From Bordetella parapertussis (lineage in GTDB: Bacteria; Pseudomonadota; Gammaproteobacteria; Burkholderiales; Burkholderiaceae_B): DNA of 5,119 nt. The notes beneath the pieces were generated by a model. The model was given only the letters and a program-made list of their open reading frames with translations. It searched no databases and was not told where the DNA came from. Position 1 is the stretch's first letter. Each line of letters starts with the position of its first letter. Of the stretch, positions 1 through 5,119 are shown piece after piece. A program made the translations under genes and the position numbers. Location of the stretch: contig CAMCWG010000212.1 in assembly GCA_945882005.1 (NCBI GenBank), forward strand, positions 1 through 5,119, written 5' to 3'.

Positions 1-1127
1 GACTTGATCGAGTAGGTTATTTCAAAGAGGTTAAGGTTACGACCGAACCAGTACCAGGTTCGCCGGATCAAATCGACGTGAACGTTGTTGTTGCTGAAAA
101 GCCGACGGGCATGGTCAATTTGGGCGTTGGCTATGGGCAAGCTGACGGGATTATCTTGTCTGCTGGTATTTCAGAGGATAACGTCTTCGGTAGCGGAACG
201 AACTTAACCCTAAACCTTAATACGAGTCAGTACAACAGAACGGCCGTTCTTGCGCACACGGATCCCTATTTTACAAACGACGGCATTAGCCGCACGAGCT
301 CAATCTACTACCGGACTGTCACGCCATACTCAAACAACCCAGGTATGTATCAGGTTACAACCGGCGGTTTGGGTTTGAACTTTGGTGTGCCGATCACGGA
401 GTTTGATCGCATTTATGCAGGTGTGAGCCTTGAGCGCAACACAATCGGGCTCTACTCAAACTCTCCAATCGCGTATCGTGAATACGTACGTGACTACGGC
501 GACACGACGACCGCAGCAATCTTGAACACTGGTTGGGCGAAAGATACCCGTGATAGCGCTCTCGCACCTACCAAAGGATCCTTCACGCGACTCAAGGCAG
601 ACGTAGGCACCGGAAGCCTTGAATATTATCTGCTGAGCGCGCAGCAGCAGTTATTTTTACCTTTGTCACGAGAGTACACCATCGCATTTAATGCGATGTT
701 TGACTACGGTAAGAGCTACAGTGATCTCCCATACCCAATCATTAAGAACGTGTACGCCGGCGGTATCGGTACTGTACGTGGTTACTCGCAAAGCTCTCTT
801 GGTCCGATTGATCCGCTTACGGGTACATACTTGGGTGGCTCCAAACGCGTGATCGGCAACGTACAGCTTTACCTCCCTTTCCCAGGCACCCAACAAGATC
901 GTAGCTTGCGCTGGTATGTCTTTGGTGACGGTGGTCAGGTTTTCGGTGCGGATGGTTATGGTAACGACACGTCGATTAATTGGAGTCAGTTGCGCTATTC
1001 GGCTGGTATCGGCTTGTCATGGATCTCGCCAATTGGCCCCTTACAGCTGTCGGTTGCTAAGGCGCTTAACGCTCAGGCTGGTGACAACACCCAGGTGTTT
1101 CAGTTCCAGATCGGGACTGGGTTCTAA
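1..1127 (+). CDS. bamA: Outer membrane protein assembly factor BamA, 3' part (end of POTRA5 plus complete beta-barrel)
   Basis: BamA is the core of the outer-membrane BAM complex, which folds and inserts beta-barrel proteins. The reading frame is open from base 3, so the gene enters from outside the window and about 374 residues are seen; the GTG at 78 is an internal valine codon, not a start. The first ~35 residues (YFKEVKV ... VAEKPTG) look like the end of the fifth POTRA domain. The remainder is rich in alternating aromatic and glycine residues, as expected for the Omp85 barrel. The L6 motif is VRGY (codons 774-785), equivalent to VRGF of E. coli. L6 is much shorter than in E. coli and lacks its two cysteines. 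The protein ends in QFQIGTGF, with the terminal phenylalanine of the beta-signal. skp follows in the same orientation, as in most proteobacteria. Identification is firm; only the 5' end is missing. Confidence 0.97.
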   Translation, partial: LDRVGYFKEVKVTTEPVPGSPDQIDVNVVVAEKPTGMVNLGVGYGQADGIILSAGISEDNVFGSGTNLTLNLNTSQYNRTAVLAHTDPYFTNDGISRTSSIYYRTVTPYSNNPGMYQVTTGGLGLNFGVPITEFDRIYAGVSLERNTIGLYSNSPIAYREYVRDYGDTTTAAILNTGWAKDTRDSALAPTKGSFTRLKADVGTGSLEYYLLSAQQQLFLPLSREYTIAFNAMFDYGKSYSDLPYPIIKNVYAGGIGTVRGYSQSSLGPIDPLTGTYLGGSKRVIGNVQLYLPFPGTQQDRSLRWYVFGDGGQVFGADGYGNDTSINWSQLRYSAGIGLSWISPIGPLQLSVAKALNAQAGDNTQVFQFQIGTGF

Positions 1128-1147
1128 GTCAGGGTAAAGTTTTTTAA

Positions 1148-1160
1148 TGGCACAATGCCA
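1148..1160 (+). repeat. Small perfect inverted repeat in the bamA-skp gap
   Basis: TGGCA-CAA-TGCCA is a perfect 5-base inverted repeat around a 3-base centre, in the 66-base spacer between the bamA stop (1127) and the preferred skp start (1194). It follows a run of six T (1140-1145), so the order is wrong for an intrinsic terminator. It could be a weak mRNA hairpin or a small operator half-site pair, or chance. No function can be assigned from sequence alone. Confidence 0.35.
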
Positions 1161-1193
1161 ACTTGCAATTTTGTTTACTGTGTAAATGGAATC

Positions 1194-1760
1194 ATGTCTG
1201 TAAAAAATCTTTCAAACGCTCAGGTTGCGATTGCAAAACAAGCTCAGCTGCGTAGCAGCCGGCTCTTTTGGTTATTGAGCGCCGGATTGTTGGTTCTTGG
1301 CCTGTTATTCGGCTCGATGGCACAGGCACAAGGCTCCAAAATCGGCTTTGTGAATACTGAACGGATTCTGCGTGACTCGATTCCGGCCAAGGCGGCGCAA
1401 ACCAAGATTGAAGCGGAGTGCAAAAAGCGCGACGATGATCTTCAAAAGTTAGCTGCAAACTTGCGCAATCTCGCTCAGAAGTTCGAGAAAGATGCACCTG
1501 TCTTGTCTGAGTCTGATCGTAATAAGCGTCAACGCGAGTTGGCTAACTTGGATGCGGATATTCAGCGTAAGCGCCGCGAATTTCAGGAAGATTTCAACCG
1601 CCGTCGTAATGAAGAGTTTGCATCCATCGTTGAGAAGGCTAACGCAGCAATCAAGCGTATCGCTGAGCAAGAAAATTACGACGTGATCTTGCAAGATGCT
1701 GTGACGGTTAGTCCTCGCATTGATATCACCGACAAAGTGATCCAAGCCCTTGGCAAGTAA
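1194..1760 (+). CDS. skp: Periplasmic chaperone Skp/OmpH family protein
   Basis: Skp is a trimeric periplasmic holdase that keeps unfolded outer-membrane proteins soluble on their way to BamA. From ATG 1194 the product has 188 residues. There is a long basic n-region, a hydrophobic segment (about residues 24-42, LFWLLSAGLLVLGLLFG) and a probable signal peptidase site after AQA at residue 45. This leaves a mature chain of about 143 residues, close to the 141 of E. coli Skp. The mature protein opens with the family's KIGFVNTERIL beta-strand. It then has a highly charged heptad-like helical arm (about 65-165) and closes with DVILQDAVTVSPRIDITDKVI, typical of the trimer-forming body. One cysteine, C76, lies in the mature part. 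An in-frame ATG at 1155 would add 13 residues (MPTCNFVYCVNGI) before an already long n-region, so 1194 is preferred, although neither start has a strong ribosome binding site. It sits directly between bamA and lpxD. Confidence 0.92.
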   Translation: MSVKNLSNAQVAIAKQAQLRSSRLFWLLSAGLLVLGLLFGSMAQAQGSKIGFVNTERILRDSIPAKAAQTKIEAECKKRDDDLQKLAANLRNLAQKFEKDAPVLSESDRNKRQRELANLDADIQRKRREFQEDFNRRRNEEFASIVEKANAAIKRIAEQENYDVILQDAVTVSPRIDITDKVIQALGK

Positions 1761-1762
1761 CT

Positions 1763-1768
1763 AAAGGG
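1763..1768 (+). promoter_or_regulatory. Ribosome binding site of lpxD
   Basis: AAAGGG lies seven bases before the ATG at 1776, in the 15-base spacer after the skp stop. It is the clearest Shine-Dalgarno match of the window. It fixes the lpxD start and indicates independent ribosome loading on a shared transcript with skp. Confidence 0.7.
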
Positions 1769-1775
1769 CCTGAGC

Positions 1776-2870
1776 ATGCCGGTATTGCTAGACTCCGATC
1801 GAGCACCTCCCTTATCGGCTCTGCTGCGTGCCATTCCAGGTGGGTTGGTGCAAAGTGTGGTCGCCGGTGGTGACCACAACGTAGATCCGCAGATCGCGGG
1901 GCTCGGTGCGCTGTCGAGTGCGGGTCCATTAGAGATTTCCTTCATTGTGCATGCTAAGTATCTCGAGCATCTCGCTCGGTCCAAAGCATGTGCGGTCATT
2001 GTTCTTCCCGAAATTGAAGCGCATCTGGCAACGCAGTCGCCACCTCCGGCGTTTGTTCGGGTAGTCTGCAAGCATCCTTATCTGCTGTATGCACGGATTG
2101 CGCAGTGGTTCGAGTGGGCCATACAGCCCGCGCGTGAGCCTAGTGTGCACCCCAGCGCAGTGGTCGATCCTACGGCTAGGCTAGGTGCCGGTGTGACGGT
2201 CGGGGCTAATGCTGTGGTCGGCGCACGGTGTGAAATCGATGCAATGACATACATTGGGCCCGGTTGTGTCTTGGGTGATGACGTATCGATAGGTGCGTCG
2301 GGTCGACTTCATGCACATGTCTCGATTTACTCGGGCGTGCAAATCGGTGCTCGCGCTATTTTGCACAGTGGGGTTGTTATCGGTGCCGATGGTTTTGGTT
2401 TTGCGCCAGACCCCAGTCTGGCCAAAGGCGCTTGGGGGAAGATTCCCCAGCTTGGTGGCGTTGTGATTGGCAACGACGTTGAGGTTGGTGCCAATACAAC
2501 AATTGATCGGGGTGCCCTAGAAAACACTGTGATCGACGATGGTGTCAAAATCGATAACCTTGTCATGGTCGCACACAACGTACGGATTGGTGCGCATACA
2601 GCGATCGCTGCCTGCGCTGCAATCGCCGGTTCAACGGTAATTGGGTCACGCTGCACAATTGGTGGTGCTGCAGGGGTCGCTGGACATCTCACGATTGGTG
2701 ACGACGTACACGTCTCTGGCGGAACCGGTATCACGAACGACGTATCTAAGCCTGGTCGCTACACAGGGGTATTTCCTTTTGGCGAACATTCTGAGTGGCA
2801 ACGTAACGCGGCTGTCGTTGCGCAACTCTGGAGTGTGCGTAAGCGTCTGCGTGCGCTCGAGCGTGAATAG
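1776..2870 (+). CDS. lpxD: UDP-3-O-(3-hydroxyacyl)glucosamine N-acyltransferase LpxD
   Basis: LpxD catalyses the third step of lipid A synthesis, moving a 3-hydroxyacyl chain from ACP to the 2-amino group of UDP-3-O-acyl-glucosamine in the cytoplasm. The 364-residue product has the N-terminal uridine-binding domain (about 1-120, with [12 protein letters not shown] and [10 protein letters not shown]). A left-handed beta-helix of hexapeptide repeats follows (about 125-320, e.g. [20 protein letters not shown]). The C-terminal helix ([20 protein letters not shown]) closes the protein and in this family contributes to ACP binding. The VAHNVRIG segment contains H267, which matches catalytic His239 of E. 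coli. The segment [10 protein letters not shown] and the motif NTTIDRGAL are also intact. It is longer than the 341-residue E. coli enzyme, as I recall for Bordetella-type LpxD, which also shares the MPVLL start and RLRALERE end. The start is supported by AAAGGG at 1763. Confidence 0.96.
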   Translation: MPVLLDSDRAPPLSALLRAIPGGLVQSVVAGGDHNVDPQIAGLGALSSAGPLEISFIVHAKYLEHLARSKACAVIVLPEIEAHLATQSPPPAFVRVVCKHPYLLYARIAQWFEWAIQPAREPSVHPSAVVDPTARLGAGVTVGANAVVGARCEIDAMTYIGPGCVLGDDVSIGASGRLHAHVSIYSGVQIGARAILHSGVVIGADGFGFAPDPSLAKGAWGKIPQLGGVVIGNDVEVGANTTIDRGALENTVIDDGVKIDNLVMVAHNVRIGAHTAIAACAAIAGSTVIGSRCTIGGAAGVAGHLTIGDDVHVSGGTGITNDVSKPGRYTGVFPFGEHSEWQRNAAVVAQLWSVRKRLRALERE

Positions 2871-2887
2871 TTTTGCTACGATTAATC

Positions 2888-2908
2888 GCGATGACTTTAG
2901 GTCGTCGC
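2888..2908 (+). promoter_or_regulatory. RNA hairpin in the lpxD-fabZ spacer
   Basis: GCGATGAC-TTTAG-GTCGTCGC can form an eight-pair stem (seven Watson-Crick pairs and one G-U) with a five-base loop. It ends 22 bases before the fabZ ATG. A 10-base palindrome, CGATTAATCG (2879-2888), abuts it. No T-run follows (the next bases are TCTCTTAAAG), so it is not a standard intrinsic terminator. It could tune mRNA stability, processing or fabZ translation. The structure is read directly from the sequence; any function is inferred. Confidence 0.5.
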
Positions 2909-2930
2909 TCTCTTAAAGCGTTAAATCAAT

Positions 2931-3389
2931 ATGGCGATACAGCTCGATATTAAAGAGATCCTTGATCGAATTCCGCATCGCTACCCGATGCTGCTGGTTG
3001 ATCGAGTTCTGGATATGGTTCCGGGCAAGTCGATCAAGGCACTCAAGAATGTATCGATTAACGAGCCATTCTTTACGGGACATTTTCCACATCATCCCGT
3101 GATGCCGGGTGTGTTGATTCTCGAAGCCATGGCGCAAGCGGCTGCGATTTTTTCGTTCGCTGAGGAGACGGGGTTAAAGCCCGTAGACGGCGAGGCCGTC
3201 TATTACTTTGTCGGAATTGATGGTGCGCGTTTCCGCAAGCCCGTATTGCCTGGTGATCAACTGATTATCGAGGTTGAAGCCGAGCGCTTGGGGCGAACCA
3301 TTTGCAAATATCAGAGCAAGGCTTTCGTTGACGGCGATGTTGTGGCGGAAGCAAAACTTATGTGTGCGATCAGACCATTGGAAAAATAA
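2931..3389 (+). CDS. fabZ: 3-hydroxyacyl-[acyl-carrier-protein] dehydratase FabZ
   Basis: FabZ removes water from 3-hydroxyacyl-ACP to give trans-2-enoyl-ACP in type II fatty acid synthesis. It competes with LpxA and LpxD for the same 3-hydroxyacyl-ACP, which explains its place among lpx genes. The 152-residue product is a full-length single hot-dog domain. Visible hallmarks are [13 protein letters not shown] (14-26), [14 protein letters not shown] (40-53) and [14 protein letters not shown] (56-69). The catalytic pair is H51 and E65, with the same 14-residue spacing as H49/E63 of Pseudomonas aeruginosa Fab[21 protein letters not shown] follows as expected. The start is secure because an in-frame TAA lies at 2922-2924, just before the ATG. 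The upstream ribosome binding site is poor (only AAAG about 12 bases away), so a 60-base spacer with a hairpin and weak translation initiation precede this gene. The stop overlaps the lpxA start by one base. Confidence 0.96.
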   Translation: MAIQLDIKEILDRIPHRYPMLLVDRVLDMVPGKSIKALKNVSINEPFFTGHFPHHPVMPGVLILEAMAQAAAIFSFAEETGLKPVDGEAVYYFVGIDGARFRKPVLPGDQLIIEVEAERLGRTICKYQSKAFVDGDVVAEAKLMCAIRPLEK

Positions 3390-3391
3390 TG
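3387..3391 (+). promoter_or_regulatory. TAATG stop-start overlap of fabZ and lpxA
   Basis: The fabZ stop TAA (3387-3389) shares its last A with the lpxA ATG (3389-3391). GGA at 3380-3382 is only a modest ribosome binding site. The arrangement suggests that lpxA translation is coupled to fabZ translation, keeping the two users of 3-hydroxyacyl-ACP in a fixed ratio (inference). Confidence 0.7.
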
Positions 3392-4183
3392 TCTGCCCAA
3401 ATCCATCCCACTGCTCTGGTAGATGCGCAAGCTAAGTTGCACCCCACGGTTAGCGTAGGTGCCTATTCAATAATCGGTCCGCACGTTCAGATTGGTGCGA
3501 ATACCGTGGTCGGGTCTCATTGCGTGATTGATGGGCATACAACCATCGGTACCGATAATCAGTTTTATCGATTTTGTTCGGTAGGCGGAATCCCACAGGA
3601 TAAGAAGTACGCTGGTGAGCCAACTAGGCTTGAGATCGGCGACAGAAATATGTTTCGTGAATACGTCACCGTCAATACAGGAACGGTCCAGGACGTGGGT
3701 GTGACGCGTCTGGGTTCTGATAACTGGGTGATGGCCTATGTGCATGTGGCGCACGATTGTCAGGTAGGCAGCCATGTCATTCTGGCAAACGGTGTACAGA
3801 TGGGTGGGCACGTTCACATCGGTGATTGGGCGATCGTGGGTGGTTTGGCGGCCGTACATCAGTTTGGGCGTATCGGTGCCCACAGCATGACCGGTGGCCA
3901 AAGTGCTTTGCATATGGACATTCCACCGTATGTAATGGGTTCGGGCAATCCGTGTGTTCCCGTTGGGATCAACGCCGAAGGGCTAAAGCGTCGAGGTTTT
4001 TCTCCAGAGGCCATTTCGGCGTTGCGTGACGCGTACAAGATCATTTATCGGCGCGGTCTCGCGCTGAGTGATGCTTGTGATGAGCTGCGCGCTCGACAAA
4101 AGAGCGAGCCAGCAGTGGCTGAGGCCATCGAGCCTCTACTCGCGTTCATTGCTGCAAGCACAAGAGGCATTATCCGCCCATGA
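3389..4183 (+). CDS. lpxA: Acyl-ACP--UDP-N-acetylglucosamine O-acyltransferase LpxA
   Basis: LpxA carries out the first step of lipid A synthesis, the reversible transfer of a 3-hydroxyacyl chain from ACP to the 3-OH of UDP-GlcNAc in the cytoplasm. The 264-residue product matches the usual length (262 in E. coli). It has an N-terminal left-handed beta-helix of hexapeptide repeats (about 5-190) and a C-terminal helical domain ([13 protein letters not shown] onward, ending STRGIIRP). Catalytic H122 lies in VAHDCQVG and corresponds to E. coli His125. Other active-site counterparts are present: D71, K73, H119, H141, H157, N195, E197, R201 and R202. G170 aligns with E. coli Gly173, the hydrocarbon-ruler position. 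An in-frame ATG at 3362 would lie inside fabZ and add nine unrelated residues, so ATG 3389 is chosen. The gene is tightly packed, overlapping fabZ by one base and lpxB by four. Confidence 0.97.
   Translation: MSAQIHPTALVDAQAKLHPTVSVGAYSIIGPHVQIGANTVVGSHCVIDGHTTIGTDNQFYRFCSVGGIPQDKKYAGEPTRLEIGDRNMFREYVTVNTGTVQDVGVTRLGSDNWVMAYVHVAHDCQVGSHVILANGVQMGGHVHIGDWAIVGGLAAVHQFGRIGAHSMTGGQSALHMDIPPYVMGSGNPCVPVGINAEGLKRRGFSPEAISALRDAYKIIYRRGLALSDACDELRARQKSEPAVAEAIEPLLAFIAASTRGIIRP
4180..4183 (+). promoter_or_regulatory. ATGA start-stop overlap of lpxA and lpxB
   Basis: The lpxB ATG (4180-4182) overlaps the lpxA stop TGA (4181-4183). An AAGAGG at 4162-4167 inside lpxA could serve as ribosome binding site, though its 12-base spacing is long. 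Termination-reinitiation coupling is therefore likely. Confidence 0.7.
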
Positions 4184-5119
4184 CGTGGCGACTTGGGCTG
4201 GTGGCTGGGGAACCGTCAGGGGATCTGATCGCCGCTCGAGTACTCGCTGGGCTGTCGCAACGAGATCCCAGTATGCGGCCAGAAGGTATCGGCGGCCCGA
4301 ACCTGAGTGCGCAGGGCATGGATATTTGGCATCCGATGCATGCGTTGACAGTCTTTGGATATGTTGATGCACTAAAGCGGCTCCCATCTTTATTTCGGAT
4401 TTATCACGACGTGAAGTCGCGATGGCTTCGCGAGCCACCTCAGTTGTTTCTTGGCGTTGACGCACCAGATTTCAATTTCAGACTCGAGCACCGTTTAAAG
4501 CGCGCGGGGATTCCGACGGTGCATTTTGTTGGGCCCTCTATTTGGGCTTGGCGCTACGAGCGCATCAAGCACATACGCGAATCGGTCTCGCATATGTTGG
4601 TTCTTTTTCCCTTTGAGGAAGCCATCTATAAAAAAGAGGGTATTCCGGTGACCTACGTTGGGCATCCACTCGCCGATGCCATCCCGCTCGTGCCTGATCG
4701 CTCAGCAGCCAGGCAACGCCTTGGGCTGACAGAGCATGCCCGGGTGATTGCGATTTTGCCTGGTAGTCGTTCGTCGGAAGTGCGTTTGATCGCTCCAAGA
4801 TTCTTGCAGGCCGCCCAGCAAATGCAGCAGCGTGATCCCTCACTGCATTTTGTTGTTCCCATGGTTAATCAAGCTAGAAAGCTTGAATTCGAAGCTGCAC
4901 TTAGTTCGTATCCAGTGAATAATTTGCAGATCCTATTGTCCGCAACGCAAGCTGGTGTGCAAACAGATCCAACGGCGTGGGTTGCACTAGAGGCTTGCGA
5001 TGCCGCTCTAGTGGCAAGCGGCACCGCAACGCTCGAAACCGCATTATTCAAGCGACCGATGGTGATTTCATATGCCGTCTCGCCGATGATTCGTCGCGTC
5101 ATGGGCTGGAAGTCGGGTC
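4180..5119 (+). CDS. lpxB: Lipid-A-disaccharide synthase LpxB, 5' part
   Basis: LpxB is a GT19-family glycosyltransferase at the inner face of the cytoplasmic membrane. It joins UDP-2,3-diacylglucosamine and lipid X into the beta-1,6 lipid A disaccharide. The frame is open to the window end, giving 313 codons of an expected 380-400. Visible motifs are VAGEPSGD at the N-terminus (8-15), GVDAPDFN (92-99, the acidic motif implicated in catalysis), VGPSIWAWR (117-125), VGHPLAD (160-166), LPGSRSSEV (193-201) and the donor-binding ASGTATLE (279-286). Between LL (252-253) and DAAL (274-277) there are 20 residues, where my recollection of E. coli LpxB has 11. The start overlaps the lpxA stop. No frameshift is seen. 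The remaining ~70-80 C-terminal residues lie beyond the window. Confidence 0.96.
   Translation, partial: MTWRLGLVAGEPSGDLIAARVLAGLSQRDPSMRPEGIGGPNLSAQGMDIWHPMHALTVFGYVDALKRLPSLFRIYHDVKSRWLREPPQLFLGVDAPDFNFRLEHRLKRAGIPTVHFVGPSIWAWRYERIKHIRESVSHMLVLFPFEEAIYKKEGIPVTYVGHPLADAIPLVPDRSAARQRLGLTEHARVIAILPGSRSSEVRLIAPRFLQAAQQMQQRDPSLHFVVPMVNQARKLEFEAALSSYPVNNLQILLSATQAGVQTDPTAWVALEACDAALVASGTATLETALFKRPMVISYAVSPMIRRVMGWKSG

Noticed and set aside
1106..1145. Intrinsic terminator after bamA, with the T6 run at 1140-1145
   Set aside because: Only four-base stems (CCAG/CTGG or GACT/AGTC) are available, and they are not adjacent to the T-run, so transcription most likely continues into skp.
1143..1148. 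Sigma-70 -10 box TTTAAT in the bamA-skp gap
   Set aside because: Five of six bases match, but no acceptable -35 box lies 16-18 bases upstream (the bases around 1119-1126 are poor).
1148..1168. Sigma-54-like promoter (TGGCAC ... TTGCAA) before skp
   Set aside because: The two boxes look right, but the GG and GC pairs are 14 bases apart where sigma-54 promoters need 10; that spacing is strict.
2327..2734. 135-residue open frame on the minus strand inside lpxD
   Set aside because: It is a shadow of the hexapeptide-coding strand: low-complexity, rich in P, A, T and I, with no recognisable domain and fully overlapping a confident gene.
3362..3388. Earlier in-frame ATG for lpxA at 3362
   Set aside because: It lies within the conserved end of fabZ and adds nine residues not seen in the family, while ATG 3389 makes the standard-length protein with a TAATG junction.
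3467..3913. 148-residue open frame on the minus strand inside lpxA
   Set aside because: It fully overlaps a confident gene and its product resembles no family; it arises from the repetitive hexapeptide codons.
4068..4367. 99-residue plus-strand open frame across the lpxA-lpxB junction
   Set aside because: It is out of frame with both conserved proteins, has no recognisable motif, and the ATGA overlap fully explains the junction.
1..5119. A previously undescribed system or horizontally acquired insert
   Set aside because: Every base is accounted for by the conserved bamA-skp-lpxD-fabZ-lpxA-lpxB cluster and short spacers; no gene is extra, broken or compositionally odd.

Overview
The window is one uninterrupted plus-strand block of outer-membrane biogenesis genes in the order bamA (3' part) - skp/ompH - lpxD - fabZ - lpxA - lpxB (5' part). 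This is the classic proteobacterial arrangement. No mobile element, CRISPR array, RNA gene or foreign-looking segment is visible, and base composition looks even, roughly half G+C by eye. Protein details point to a betaproteobacterium of order Burkholderiales, probably in or near Alcaligenaceae (the Bordetella/Achromobacter neighbourhood): the LpxD opening MPVLL, its [10 protein letters not shown] segment and its ending RLRALERE, together with the short, cysteine-free BamA L6 loop. This is a recollection-based judgement, not a database result.

Layout: 1-1127 holds the end of POTRA5 and the whole beta-barrel of BamA, ending in the expected C-terminal phenylalanine. A 66-base gap containing a small perfect inverted repeat precedes skp (1194-1760), which encodes a periplasmic chaperone with a signal peptide. 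lpxD (1776-2870) follows after 15 bases and has a good ribosome binding site. A 60-base gap with an RNA hairpin then leads to fabZ (2931-3389). From there the genes are fused translationally: fabZ/lpxA share one base (TAATG) and lpxA/lpxB share four bases (ATGA). lpxB (4180 onwards) is cut by the window end after about 313 codons.

The genes work together on building the outer membrane. BamA inserts beta-barrel proteins and Skp escorts them across the periplasm. LpxA, LpxD and LpxB perform acylation and disaccharide-forming steps of lipid A synthesis. FabZ dehydrates 3-hydroxyacyl-ACP, the same pool that LpxA and LpxD use as acyl donor, so it sits at the branch between phospholipid and lipid A synthesis. 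All catalytic residues I could place are present.

I found no undescribed system here. The points worth a second look are modest: the lpxD-fabZ hairpin, the inverted repeat and start choice before skp, an extra stretch of about nine residues in LpxB, and the LpxA acyl-ruler glycine.
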